A stretch of DNA of 64,000 bases from Conus ventricosus (lineage: Eukaryota; Mollusca; Gastropoda; Neogastropoda; Conidae): the NCBI GenBank assembly GCA_018398815.1, contig JAFLJL010014913.1:41001-105000 (forward strand), written 5' to 3'. Under the pieces are notes generated by a model. It saw only the letters and a list, made by a program, of their open reading frames with translations. It made no database searches and had not been told where the DNA came from. The position numbers were made by a program, and so were the translations under genes. Each line of letters starts with the position of its first letter. The stretch's first letter is position 1. Below are positions 48,971 through 60,471 of this stretch, one piece after another.

Positions 48971-51580
48971 GAACAACAACTGCTTGGCCACACGATTGCT
49001 GAGTAAAACCCTAAAGAATCCCCTTGTGGAGTTTGAAAGCTCCCCTTTGGCGTGTCGGGCAAAATTTGGCGGGAGACCACCTTTGTTGCGGGCTTGGCGC
49101 CAATCCCTGGCCTGAAGGGGGATAATGCAGCAATGGGCCCTTGCCGAACCTGGGCAGAGACGCTGAAAACGGGCGAAATTCCTGTTCCCTTCTTAGCTTT
49201 GGCGCGTGTGGGACCCCACACACGCCGTCGGGCAAACCGTAGCAGGACTGACTGCGCCCGTCTGCGAAGGTGATAGATTTCCTAATAGGGAATCAGAGGT
49301 GCTCCACCGCGAGGGGCCCATACTTCCCCACAGAAGTGGGGGGTGGAGAAGAAACGATATGAAACGGGGGAGGAAAACCCACCCCCAAACCCGCACACCT
49401 CGTACTGGCGCCCCCGCCGGGCCTTAGGGAAACAAATCCTTATCCACAAAGAGTGTTGATGCTCCCGAATCCTATGGGTCGCCCAAGGATGAACCAACAA
49501 CAGAAAAAAACCGGACACTCTGACACCAAAGCGGGGATGGAACCCACTTAGCCGGGGCCCGGATGGGGGAAAGGACTACCCCATGCTACCAGCGGCTCTA
49601 GGGAAATTTTTCCCCTGATGTGGCCAGACACCACAAAGAAAAAAAAATCGGGGGGGGGTCCCGGGGCTCCTCCTTATTCGACCCGAGCGTTGTGGCCTTT
49701 TTTTGCCACTAAACCCTGGGAGGGCTTCCCTCCGTATCGGGGCATCCCCTAACCTGCAGCTTCGGCAAAACCCTCAGCTGTGGAATCGCAGGGCAAAATC
49801 CTGGGTGCTTTTCTCGCCTATCCATCCCAACTTGGGGACACTTTGGTGAGCTTTCAGGGAATAAATTCCTCCAGCTCCAATTAGCCAACTGACCCAGACC
49901 CAGCTTTTTGCGCACCATCCCCAAAAACTGCCGAAGGGTCCGTCGTTATTTTTCTTCATGGACCTGAACTTCCCCCGTCGCTCGGGGGTAAGGTGGAAAC
50001 GCTTACGCAAGCCAACTGCATTCTGCTAAGACCGCCTTATTGAGTGAGAACCCCCCCCTGCCACCAGATAATCCAAAAAAAAAGTGCATGGCCTTTTTTT
50101 CCTCAGACAATTGGTATGAACAGAAAACCCTTGTCAAAATCTCTAGGAACTATCAATGTCCTCACAGGTCTGAACTTGGAAGTTTTAATTTTGGGGGCCT
50201 CTAACCTATCACCTCCCTGTGATAACCCTGACTTCAGATGCGGGAGACCGCGAAAGAAGTTGTTTCCATCTCCCCCAGCGAGCTCCTCCGTTGTTTTCCA
50301 CGGGGGCCCTGCCTGGCACCCCTTCCCTACGCCCCTTCCGTCGGGCGCCTCCTTCTACCTGAGCAGCCTCTTTCCCCAAAGCTGATCCTCCGCTGCACCT
50401 CCTTCTACACTGGCAGCCTCTTCCCACGCTGGGCCTCCTGTTAGCACCCCCCCTGCGCTCTTCCCACCGACTTCCGCCTAGAAGCCTCTTCCCTTAGCAG
50501 AGCTTTTGCCCGTCTACTCTTCCTACGGGGGCCCTTTATCCCCCTCGCTGTGCTCCAGAAAACATCGGACGGAGGTGATTCCGGGGGGTTTCACCACTCC
50601 CCCCGGGGGGATGACCCCCCTGACCCCCTCCCGGGTCTCACCTTACCCTGGAAAGTTCCCCCGGGGATATCCTTACGAGGGGGAAACATGGGGAAGAGAC
50701 GGCTTTGGTTTTGTGATCAAAAGAAGCCCCCAGTTGTTTTTACTAACCTGACGCTTCCGAGGCCAGTCGGGGGTCCCCCAAAAGATCCCCCAGGGAAGAA
50801 AATTTTAAAGACTACTGACTACGGCTCGCACTAATAAGTGGAAAAACTGGCGAAGTGCTGGACTAATAGTGGGGGGTACTTTAAAGACCCTTCTTCTTCG
50901 ACGCCCCATAGCCCCTACCACCCACCGACGTTTCCATGACAACTTAAAATTTCAGTTTTTAAATACAGGGGAAAACAATTCCCCCTTGAAAAAACAAATT
51001 TTTTAGGGGGGTGTTATGTGTGTTGGGGTGGGGTGGGGTGCGGGAAAATTCCGGTGCTCCACTCTGGCAAACCCCCCCTCTACAACAGAGGAAAAGGCGG
51101 TGGGGGTCACCGAAAAAAAAAACAAAACAAAAAAATTGTCCGGGTCCCCCCCCTGGCAACACCGCGCTCCACAGCACGGCAACAGTGCGTGGGGCTGGGG
51201 AAAAACAAACGGCAGACGGGAATCGGGGGAGGGGAAAAAAAAAAAAGACACTAACTCCATACAACCCCTGTACTCAAAAACCCGGAGAGAAAAAAAAAAA
51301 AGAAATGGCTAAATAAAACAGAAGGGAAAAGAGCGGCAAAAAAAGGCAACTTAAAAGGCCGTACCTGCGTGGGTACCCGGCGGAAGGAGGTCTGGGCGCG
51401 GTCGTTTCCCCCCGGTCTCCCCTCGACCCCGAGTCACCCGGATGTTCCCTCAGGCCCCAAAAAAACTCCCTTTACGCAAGTCACCCCGCCAAACCCCCCA
51501 CAAACAAACACGACAAATGACAAACAAAAAACAGACAAAAATAAACGGACCCGCGAAAAGAGGAACGCCAACCCTTTTAA
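48971..51580 (-). other. Remaining internal part of element B
   Basis: Noisy sequence where protease, RT and RNase H would be expected. I could not read a secure block of any of them. Frames of 60-110 residues on both strands are unassigned. Confidence 0.4.
50209..50500 (-). pseudogene. Charged repeat region, possible Gag of element B
   Basis: Repeats of a CAGCCTCTTTCCC/CTCCTTCTAC theme on the plus strand give Glu/Arg/Ala/Gly-rich minus-strand frames (for example GKEAAQVEGGARRKGRREG). This is the position expected for Gag, but no zinc knuckle or other motif is seen. Confidence 0.3.
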
Positions 51581-51597
51581 CCCGGACGACCCCCACA
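51581..51597 (-). other. Primer-binding site of element B, tRNA-Pro type
   Basis: A few bases inside the 5' LTR the minus strand reads TGTGGGGGTCGTCCGGG. The tRNA-Pro primer site of many retroelements is TGGGGGCTCGTCCGGG, so the match is complete except for one missing C, which is the kind of indel common in this stretch. Confidence 0.65.
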
Positions 51598-51599
51598 AT

Positions 51600-53728
51600 T
51601 GTCACGACTGACCCCTGGAGGGGCCCTACAGGACGGGCTAGTGGGGTGAAGGGAATGGGTGACCCCCGCACGCCTCGCAAACCCACACGAGAAAGATTAC
51701 GATACAAACCCCCTTTATCACACCCCGCACAACGTCAAAATAAGCATTCCCAACCCCACACAAATCCAATCACAATCAAGCATTCCAAGCAAAACAACAG
51801 CACAATCACAATCAAGACTCCAAAACACACAACATGCAGATTATAAATAAACATTTTACCAACGATACACAACACAATTACAGCATTTTGACATAGCATA
51901 TCACAATTTAAAAAAACTTTTCCCCATCCTCCCTTCCCCCCCCTGGGGTGCCTCCAAACCCCCGCCCTGTCAAGTTATGGGAGCACCCTATCGCCAGGGC
52001 TCCGAACCGGGTTTCTCGCAGGGATCCCTCAAAACCGACACCCCGACACACGAGCAGGCATGAAGAGCGGGTCCCGGGGGGGGGGGGGGGGGGAAACGGG
52101 CGCTGTTACGGGGGGTCCTGGGCGGGGGTCGGGCCAGCCAGTCAAGACGGGGGCCCTCCCTCCGCGGGGCCCGACCAGAGCGGGCCCCGACCCCGCGTGG
52201 CACCATCCCCTCCCCCGGGCCCGCCAAGCGTGGCCCAACCAGCAGTGGCACCATCCATCCGTGGTCCCCCGCCAGAGCGTGGCCTCAACCCCACGTGGCA
52301 CCTCCAGTCCGTGGCCCCACCGAGCGGGCCTCAACCAGCACTGGCACCCCCCAGTCCAGACTCCGGGGGAAGCCCCCGGGGGGGGGGGGGGGGGGGGGAA
52401 AGTAGCGGGAGGAAGAAGAAAGGAGGGAAGGAAAAAGGAAGGAGGGAAAGGGACTGGAACCCCCCCCGTCTTTTAGTCTGACCCATGCGTTAAAACTTAA
52501 CAGCCACTCGCATGATGGGGGAGGGGAAGTCACTAAAGCCCCAATAAAACCACTCAACACGACCGAGCTAACCAGTAAACCCATCGAATTTAGGATTTCC
52601 TAGGGGCTTTTCCACGATGCAGGAAAAGACGCATTAAATTTAACAGGGGATAAAACAATATAATTTCTTTTACCCTTTTTCCTCACTAGTTTAACATTCC
52701 CCTTTCTTGGGGAAAAAACCAACACAGCGCCATCGCTTTATAAAAAGCCCCCCACTTTGCAAACAACAATTTAAAGGCACAATTGTCACCTCCATAGCCA
52801 CACTTCAAATACACAAAACTCCACCAAGCACCAAACGCAATAGCGTCGCAGCCGCGAACATAAAAATCGTTTTCCCTTACCACACAAACAGACGGGCCGA
52901 AAGGATAAGAGTCCGGCGAAGGGGCGGGGCGGACGAGCGAGACCAAGCAAGTTCCAACCCAATCACCAGGTTCCTCCCATCCCCCAATACCGCATCACCA
53001 GATGCATAAAAAGGGAAAAAATTTTGGGAAAAAATTTAGAATGGCCGGTTTAAGATTGAAAACCAGGGAAAAGGGCTCAAACAAAATTTCTCTTTCAAAT
53101 TTTGAAAACAAAAGAAAATTGGGAAAAAGAGAAGACTAAGCCGTAACAACAAAAAACCAAAACAAACAAAACCACGAAACGATGCTTACCCTACTGGGGG
53201 ACCCAGAAAGAGGGGTCAAACGACTCTCTGCCCTTGTCCCCCGTCGAAGGACAAGGCACGGGGTGGAGAAAAAGAAGGAGTCCCTCCCACAGGGCCCACG
53301 TAGGGAAATTGAAGAACCGGGTGTACCCCCCGAGTACGGAAGAACAAGACCCAAGGGGCCCCCCAGAGACCTTCCCCCGGTGAAAGCTAACCTCCCCCAG
53401 CAATGGCGCCAACTGCCATGCGCGTCACAGAGTGAGCATACTTTAAAACTAAAAAAATGAAGCACTGGCAGGGGAAAAAAACAGGCGAGAGGCCCATAAC
53501 AGCAAATTCGAGAGAAAGGACCAGCCCCCCTGAACCTGCAGGTGAATAGCACGGGGAGTGGGAAAAAGAGAGAGAGAGAGGGAAAACAAACCGAAGTTGA
53601 GCGAAATACACCCCAAAGGTCAACCGCACCACAACCAATTAGGGCGGTACCGACAACAGCAAAGACATAAAAAAAAAAATTCCGCCCCCCAGATGGGTCA
53701 ACGTCGTAGGCCTCGGACAAAACGGACA
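51600..53728 (-). repeat. 5' LTR of element B
   Basis: About 2.1 kb, collinear with 45930-48086, sharing the TGTCACGACYGACCCCTGGA start and the AGAAAGATTACGATACAA word. It has G-runs at 52076-52093 and 52378-52398 and the same minisatellite between them. Confidence 0.8.
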
Positions 53729-53733
53729 GTCGT

Positions 53734-54053
53734 CGAGCTTTTCCTATAGTGTTCCAAAATAATTTCCGTCGGGCCGTGCATGGGGATAGGCGGATTGATT
53801 TTCTATTTTCCCAACTGCTGTGTGATGGACATATGACTCAGTCAATAGCTAAAAGGGGGGGGGGGATCTGCTTCAGATTTTTTGTCTCTTAGGTTTCAGA
53901 TTGTGCAATGACCATTGACAATCACGTAGGGGACTGCTCGTTAAACGGCCCAAACCCTGACATCTCTCCCAACAGATTCACACCCTTTTCCTGGGGTTTT
54001 CTTCTCTGTCTCCCTCTCTCTTCTCTATTCCTCCCTTCTCTCTCTCCTTTCTT

Positions 54054-54092
<39 letters not shown>

Positions 54093-54881
54093 ATGCATTC
54101 GAAAACCCCAAAGACACGTGCACACCCCAAAACAGTGCAACCACCACACACACATGCCCACACAAACACACACACACACACACAACACACACACCCACAC
54201 ACACACACACACCCACAAACAAAACACACACCAACACACAACACACCAGACGCGAGAGTTTGGGTTGGGGGGGGAGGGGGAGAGAGAGGAAAAGAGAGAG
54301 AAGGAGGAAAAGAGAGAGAGAGACACACCCCCAAAACCCCACACACACACCACACACACACACACCCCACACAAACCCCGAGTACCATATACACACAGAC
54401 ACACCAGAACAGACCATCACGCACACCCCCCCCTTTCTTATTTTCCACATATTTATCTTAAATATTTTCCTTTATTGATAGTTATAGACGTAAGATACTT
54501 GTAGCTAGCCTTCTTTGTAGATGAGTGTTTGCATGTGGGGATCTGGCAATCTATGAGCAAGGGGAGAGAACAGAAACAGAAATCCCAGTGTGCAGCTCAA
54601 AGCCGTCAGAAGGCAAGTTGCAACACAAAACGGACAACACAAATTCCATTTATAACGTAAACTGACAAATATTTCAGTCCAACCTTTAACACACGTTCAG
54701 ATAAACCTTTAGTCCAACCTTGACACACTTTCAAGATGAACCTTTCACTCTCTCTCTCTCTCTCTCTCTTCACTCCACTCTTTTAGGAAGGATTCTGCGG
54801 GCCCTTTCCAAAGTTGAGGTTTAAAGTCTGATTCACACCCCTAGTCCACTCATCACATACACACATTCCACTGACCAGACA
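53734..54881. other. Clean intergenic or intronic stretch with microsatellites
   Basis: Holds a (CT)n tract at 54008-54092, (CA)n tracts at 54148-54245 and 54340-54375, and a short (CT)n at 54750-54772. No coding frame is supported. It may be the intron upstream of the exon at 55086. Confidence 0.55.
54008..54375. repeat. Compound (CT)n / (CA)n / (GA)-rich simple sequence
   Basis: A CT block, a CA block with short interruptions, a GAGAGA-rich block (54270-54330) and a second CA block. Confidence 0.88.
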
Positions 54882-55060
<179 letters not shown>

Positions 55061-55085
55061 CACCAGAAGGTTTCTGTATTTTCAG

Positions 55086-55247
55086 GAAAAGTCAAAGCCT
55101 GCCCGCCTGTCTGTAACAACATGGAACTGCACGGACAGCAACTGGAAAGGTGTGCACGGTCTGGAACCTCACCTGGCCTGTAACTTCATAGTGCAGTGTT
55201 CCGATGGACGGGACGAAGAGGACTGTGGCTACACCAGGTGTCACCAG
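55086..55247 (+). CDS. Exon encoding an LDL-receptor class-A-like domain
   Basis: The 162-base segment follows a good acceptor (TTCTGTATTTTCAG, 55072-55085) and precedes a consensus donor (GTGAGT, 55248). Both boundaries are phase 0, giving 54 codons without a stop. The peptide has WNCTDSNW at residues 13-20, ACNFIVQCSDGRDEEDC at 31-47 and YTRC near the end. The C...C..(D/S)DG.DE..C pattern is the calcium-binding half of an LDLa repeat. The WNC...ACNxIxQC spacing resembles domains of molluscan GRL101-type receptors and other large extracellular proteins. This is probably one exon of a secreted or membrane host gene. Neighbouring exons are not identified. Downstream, the presumed intron is occupied by an antisense LINE. 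It is the only clear host coding sequence in the window. Confidence 0.7.
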
Positions 55248-55269
55248 GTGAGTTCCAAGTATGTAGTGC

Positions 55270-55459
55270 TAGATAAGGTAAGGTCATGTTGCTTACAGCC
55301 CAGCCGACCGCAGAGGGCCTTATCAGGGCTGTCGCCACGTCAAAATCAACTCAAAAAGTCATCAAAAAAAACCCCAAAAAACCTTTCACACATCTCTTTA
55401 AATTACATCTTCTAAAAACGCACCAGAAATTGTGTTAAAAATCTTTCTTCCTTAAAATC
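55270..55459 (-). other. LINE 3' untranslated region with a hairpin
   Basis: After the ORF2 stop about 190 bases remain. Near the presumed end the arms ACAGCCC (55295-55301) and GGGCTGT (55326-55332) can pair across a 24-base loop. Such 3' hairpins are often recognised by the element's own RT. No poly(A) is present. Confidence 0.45.
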
Positions 55460-58400
55460 TTAAATCAGATGAAAAATGTTAATCTCTTTCAAAAACTCAA
55501 AGATCACGTCAGGTGGGACATCTCTGAACAGGGTTTTCATGGAGTCTGCTGTAAAGTGTTTATGTCTCACATCGTGCAAGTCCCAACAATCTAAAAGAAT
55601 ATGTTTCACTGTGAGTGGAACATGACATGGAATACACCACGGAGCCTCTTCACCTTTTAAAAGATAAGAATGGGTATAAAACGAGTGGCCTGTGTGCAAG
55701 CGGCACAGGACTGTTTCCTCTTTACGACCGCCTCTGGAACATGGTAAAAACTCGTTGAGGTTTGGACGGATTATAAATAGTTTGTTATTCGTCTGCAAGG
55801 TCCATTCCTCTTGCCAGAGGTCTTTGACATAGGCCTGTGTTTTGGGTTTCAGATCAGTGGGAGGAACAGTAAACCTGACCAACTGTGGCATTCTTGGCTA
55901 GCTGGTCAACCCTCTCATTGCCTCTAATGCCCACATGGCTGGGAACCCAAGCAAACACTACGTTGTGTCCGTTTGACTTTAGGGACGTGTACAGTTTTAA
56001 AAAAATTCAGCAGTTGTGAGTGCTTGAGATTACGGCCGACAATGGCCTTCAAAGCAGAAAGGGAGTCTGACAGAGTAAAGGAAATCTTTCTGTTTCGATT
56101 TGGAGATCATCTGAAGTGCCAGGACCAAAGCTGTCAGCTCAGCAGTGTAGATGGAGCTGTTGGTGGGAATGTGTACGGTACATCTGTGAGGGGATCTACT
56201 GCACAAAACACAGCAGAGGCAACTTCCTCCTCAGATTTGGAACCGTCAGTGAAAATTCTTTTAAAAGATGGAAGCTTGGAACACAATTCATCAAAAAGGG
56301 ATTTGTATGCCAAGGAACTAGTGGAATCTTTCCGGTATGAGGCTAAATCAAACCGGATCTCTGGTGTGAAGATAGTCCATGGAGGGCCATCAGGAAACTT
56401 GGAGAAATCATTAACTACTTCAAGGTCTATACCTGATTTGTTCAGATGGGGAAGAATACGAATCCCTAAGGGTGGAATGGAACTGGGCTGGTCATCGAAT
56501 TTCTTTTGGAATTTGGGGTCGAAAACACAGTCGTATGCAGGGTTTTGAGGTTCAGACGAGAGACTCAGACAGTAGTTCAAGGCAAGTTTCAGTCAGCGAT
56601 TTGAGAGGGATGGTTCTCCTGCCTCGGCATACAAGCTGTAAACAGGAGTGGTGCGGAACGCACCCAGACACAATCGAAGCCCTTGATGGTGGATAGGGTC
56701 TAGATTTTTCAGGTAGGACGGTCTGGCAGAGCCGTAAACTACACATCCATAGTCCAGCTTGGAGCGGATCAGAGCCCTGTAAAGATGTAGGAGAGTTTTC
56801 CTGTCAGCGCCCCAATCTGTGTGCGCTACAACTCGCAGAATGTTCAGTGCTTTCTGACATGCAGTTTTTATGTGTTGGATATGACTTTTAAAGTTCGTTT
56901 TTTTTAAATCAAAAATAACACCCAGAAATTTGGCTTCTTTTACAGCTGGAATGGTGGACTTGTCCAGACGAATTTCAGGATCAGCAAAGAATTGACGAAA
57001 ATTGTGGAAATTGATTAAATGAGTTTTGGTACTTGAGAAGGTAAACCCGTTTTCCTCGGCCCACTGTTGGATCTTGTTGACACAAAGTTGGAGTCGACGC
57101 TGTACTCTGGCGTAAGAAGCTCCAACTGCGTACAACGCAAAGTCGTCAACGAACAGAGAGGACTCAGAGCCCTGGCTTACCGATTTCACAATGTCGTTGA
57201 TTTTGATGCTGAAAAGGGCAGGAGAAAGGATACTCCCTTGAGGTCCACCCAACTCCTGCCCATGGATGTCAGAGAGTGTGGTGCCAACACGCACCTGGAA
57301 CTGTCGATCAGCCAGAAAGTTTTGAATAAACAGAGGCAGATGACAACGAAAACCAAGTGTATGCAGATCCATAAGCATTCCTGATTTCCACGTGGTGTCA
57401 TACGCTTTTTCTAAGTAAAAAAAGATAGCAACCACATGCTGTTTATTGATGAAGGCGTTGTAGATTGCGGTTTCCAGGCGGACTAAATGGTCAACTGTCG
57501 AGTGGTACTTCCGGAACCCGCACTGTTCACTGGCCAAAAGGCCATCGTTTCCAGCTTCCACATCAGACGGGAGTTGACCATCTTTTCCATTAGCTTACAG
57601 AGGCAGCTGGTCAGAGCTATTGGGCGATAATTTGAAGGGTTGGTAAGGTCCTTTCCAGGCTCAGGGATTGGAATGATCAGGGCTTTCCGCCAGGAGGGCG
57701 GAAAGCACCCTGTGGTCAAAAGATGGTCGTAGACGTTAAGAAGGGTCTGAAGGCAGCTTTCTGGAAGATGTTTCAAAACCTGATAATGAATGTCATCCAG
57801 ACCAGGGGCAGAATCATTGCAGGTTTGCAAAGCTGATTTTAGTTCATCGATTGAAAAAGGTAGATTGTAGACTTCAGAGTTGTCTGATGTGAAATTATAA
57901 TTATGAGGATTTCTCTCCGATTTGTTTTTTTCTTAAAAAGGCTGCAGATTTATTTGAAGAAGAGGAGTTCTGTTGAATGGTAGAGGCTAGCAGATTGGCA
58001 ACAGCTTGTTTGTTAGTTATCAGAGCATCGGCAAGTTTCAGGTGATGAATGGAGGGGTTGGTGTTCTTCCCTTTGATTTTTCTGATTAAGTTCCAAACTT
58101 TTTTCTTTGAAGTTTTAGATGTCAGCCCGAAACAGAAGTTTCTCGAAGACTGACGTTTACTGATTTTGAAAGTGTGTCTTGATTTGGCACGGAGTTTCTG
58201 ATGGGCTTGAGCGTTGGGACCTGAAGGTCTTTAGTATACCGAAGCTGAGCCCGTTTGCATACTTTTGAGATTTGTTGGCAATCAGAATTAAACCAGGGTG
58301 TTTTGGGCAGTTGGAGTTTGTCGGAAGACATTGGAATACAGGTTTTAGCACTGTTTATCACAGTATTGGTCAGAGATTCTGCAGGGTCTGGACTCTGAAG

Positions 58401-59147
58401 AATGTCAATTTCCTGGAGTTCTTTTGACATATTGGCTGCAAAAAGATTCCAATGTGCCTCTTATAATTAAGATGTTGTGAGACAGAGGCGGTTTCAGTTA
58501 ATACGGTTGTAAAAGAACAGGGAAATGGTCACTTCCATGCAGATCGTCATGGACAGACCACTCAGTCCAGGACCAGCGAGGGGTCACAAATCGACAAATC
58601 TAAACATGAAAGTGAACCTGAGGAAGAGTGTAGGTAAGTTGGAGATCCAACATTCAGACAACTCAAATCAAAGTCTGAAAGGACATCTTCAAGAAGCAGA
58701 CCTCTGGATGACGAATTCTCACTACCACAAAGAGGATTGTGTCCATTGAAATCACCCAACAGCAAAAAAAGGTCGAGGAAGTTCTCCAATCAGACTAACA
58801 AGGTCCTGACGACAAACCTGCACAGACGGTGGCAGATATAGTGAGCAAATTGTAACAGTTTTATGGAGAGTGACTCTCGCAGCTACAGCCTGAAGGGGGG
58901 TAGTCGGAGCGACAGACTAGACAACAACGTTTTGTGAATAAGAAGGGCAACACCGCCCGTTAGTCCCAGTGTTTGTGCAGGCTTGGAAAGAGTATTAAAG
59001 CCCGAAAGAGTGAAGGTCTTCTGGCTTTGAATTTTAGTTTCCTGAAGAGCTATGACGTAAGGTTTTTATCGTTTGACACAGAAGCTGCAGCTCCTCAAAG
59101 TTTGAGTTTAAACCACGAATATTCCAATGCATTAGTTTACTGTCCAT
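55460..59147 (-). pseudogene. LINE ORF2: endonuclease, reverse transcriptase, RNase H, zinc motif
   Basis: ATG at 59147 opens MDSKLMHWNIRGLNSN. The endonuclease continues with an LQET block and LLLGDFNGHNPLCG (58765-58725). A linker holds LPKTPWFNSDC (about 58310). The RT begins in 57830-57483 (PGKDLTNPSNYRPIALTS) and continues after a shift in 57561-56593 with CGFRKYHSTVDHLV, FYLEKAYDTTW, GGPQGSILSPALF and LFVDDFALY (FVDD at 57153-57142). RNase H starts with IFTDGSKSEEEVASA in 56580-56134 and includes WVPSHVGIRGNERVDQLAK (about 55950-55895). The C terminus (55891-55460) has a CIPC...H...C zinc motif in CHVPLTVKHILLDC. The motif A Asp expected before LEKAYD is Tyr (codon at 57417-57415), which would abolish polymerase activity. 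About 1,229 codons with several frame breaks. Confidence 0.85.
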
Positions 59148-59173
59148 GGTGCAGAGAACAAATAGGAGAGAAA

Positions 59174-60471
59174 TCAGTTCATCTCCAAGTCATCGTCTGC
59201 ATCCAATGGAGTGTATTTGTTGTTCAGTTGCACTGGATTGTTTTGGTCTCCAGACCTGTTGGCAGACTTGCCCACAGGTGAAGACGGCTTGAGTTTTGGA
59301 CACGGTGGAGGTTTCTTCTTCATCTCCACCATCTCCACACTAGGTGGTACTCCCTTGCCCGCACGGGCACGCTCACGAAAGTTCGAGGCGGGAGGAATGA
59401 CTTTTTATTCTGCCCAGCAGCAGATGGAGCAGACTGCTGGGCAGTCTGAAGGGTGGTGGATTTATTGACTCCACCAGGGGCACCCACTTTGGGTTGGGAG
59501 GTGGTGGATTTGCTTCCACCAGAGTTTAACATTTTACCCTGCAATGTTTTGGTGAAAATAGATACATCAGTCTGTCAGCAGACTAAACGGGTTGAAACTT
59601 TCTTCACAGCCGAAGCATATGAAGACACTGTTGACGACTGACTACCAACAACCTGCTTGCGCGCTTCAAAGAAGATTTTCTTTTCGGTTTTTACTTTTTG
59701 GATGGTGGACTCCTGGATCCAAACAGGGCAGCTGCGTGAAGAGGAGGGGTGATCGCCATCGCAGTTTACACAATGAGCCGGGTCTTTACATGGCCCATCA
59801 TGGGTTGCCTTGCAACAAACACCACACACCTCCTCCCCAGAACACCGGTCTCTCACGTGTCCAAACTTCTGGCATTTGAAACACCTCATCGGGGATGGGA
59901 CATACAGTTGGACATAGACATTCAACTACCCTGCTTAATGACCGGAGGTAACAAAGGGTTGCAGAATGTCAGAAAGAGGGTGTTGGTGGGCACTCTTTCT
60001 GCACCTTTATGGACTGTCATCCTTTGCACCTCCGTCACACCTTGGGATGCTAGTTCAGTCTTAATCTCCGCTTCTGAGACACCTTTCAAATCCGGGCACC
60101 GAATAACTCCTTTGGAAGAATTCAACAGCTTATGGGGAGTCACCCGGATTTCTCTGTCCACGAGCCTTGTTGCCCTCAGCAGCTGTTCTGATTGCTTCTT
60201 CGATCTGCACTGGACGAGGAATGAGCCGTCCTGTAGCCTTTTCACCGACTGAGGGTCACCTGCTAGACCTTGGAAGCCCTTCTGGATCGCGAAAGGACTC
60301 AGAGCTGAAATGGACTTTTCCTGCTCTGTCCCTTCTTACACGAGCCAGGAAGCCCAGAAACCTGTCCTCTCTCTTATCTCCATATCCGAGTCGCTGTCTG
60401 ATTCAAAATCCCTCGAAATAGGGGCTGCTGCCTTCCTCTTCTTTTTGGGGGAATGATTGAGAAAGAGCCAT
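59174..60471 (-). pseudogene. LINE ORF1 (Gag-like, CCHC zinc knuckles), frame-broken
   Basis: The start ATG is at 60471 (MALSQSF). After an early shift the frame gives PKKKRKAA, a textbook basic nuclear-localisation signal. Next comes QKGFQGLAGDPQSVKRLQDG leading into 60245-59922, with FLVQCRSKKQSEQLL and VIRCPDLKGVSEAEI, an RRM-like Gag segment. After another shift, 59925-59575 holds CFKCQKFGHVRDRC, CGVCCKATHDGPC and CVNCDGDHPSSSRSC, three zinc-knuckle-like units that bind element RNA. An in-frame TGA (about 59573) interrupts the C-terminal part. The tail KPSSPVGKSANRSGDQ ends with a TGA at 59176-59174. Full length would be about 430 residues, normal for the group. Confidence 0.8.

Larger units (their letters stand above)
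45930..53728 (-). mobile_element. LTR retrotransposon B (Gypsy-like), with 5-bp target duplication
   Basis: Direct long terminal copies lie at 45930-48086 and 51600-53728. The element begins TGTCACG and ends CG(T)GACA, so the termini are inverted repeats. The five bases before it (45925-45929) and after it (53729-53733) are both GTCGT, a perfect 5-bp target site duplication. In minus orientation a purine tract precedes the left LTR and a tRNA-Pro-like primer site follows the right LTR. The internal 3.5 kb is short for a full Gag-Pol, so an internal deletion is likely. A recognisable integrase lies at 48970-48560. Indel noise is heavy throughout. Confidence 0.8.
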
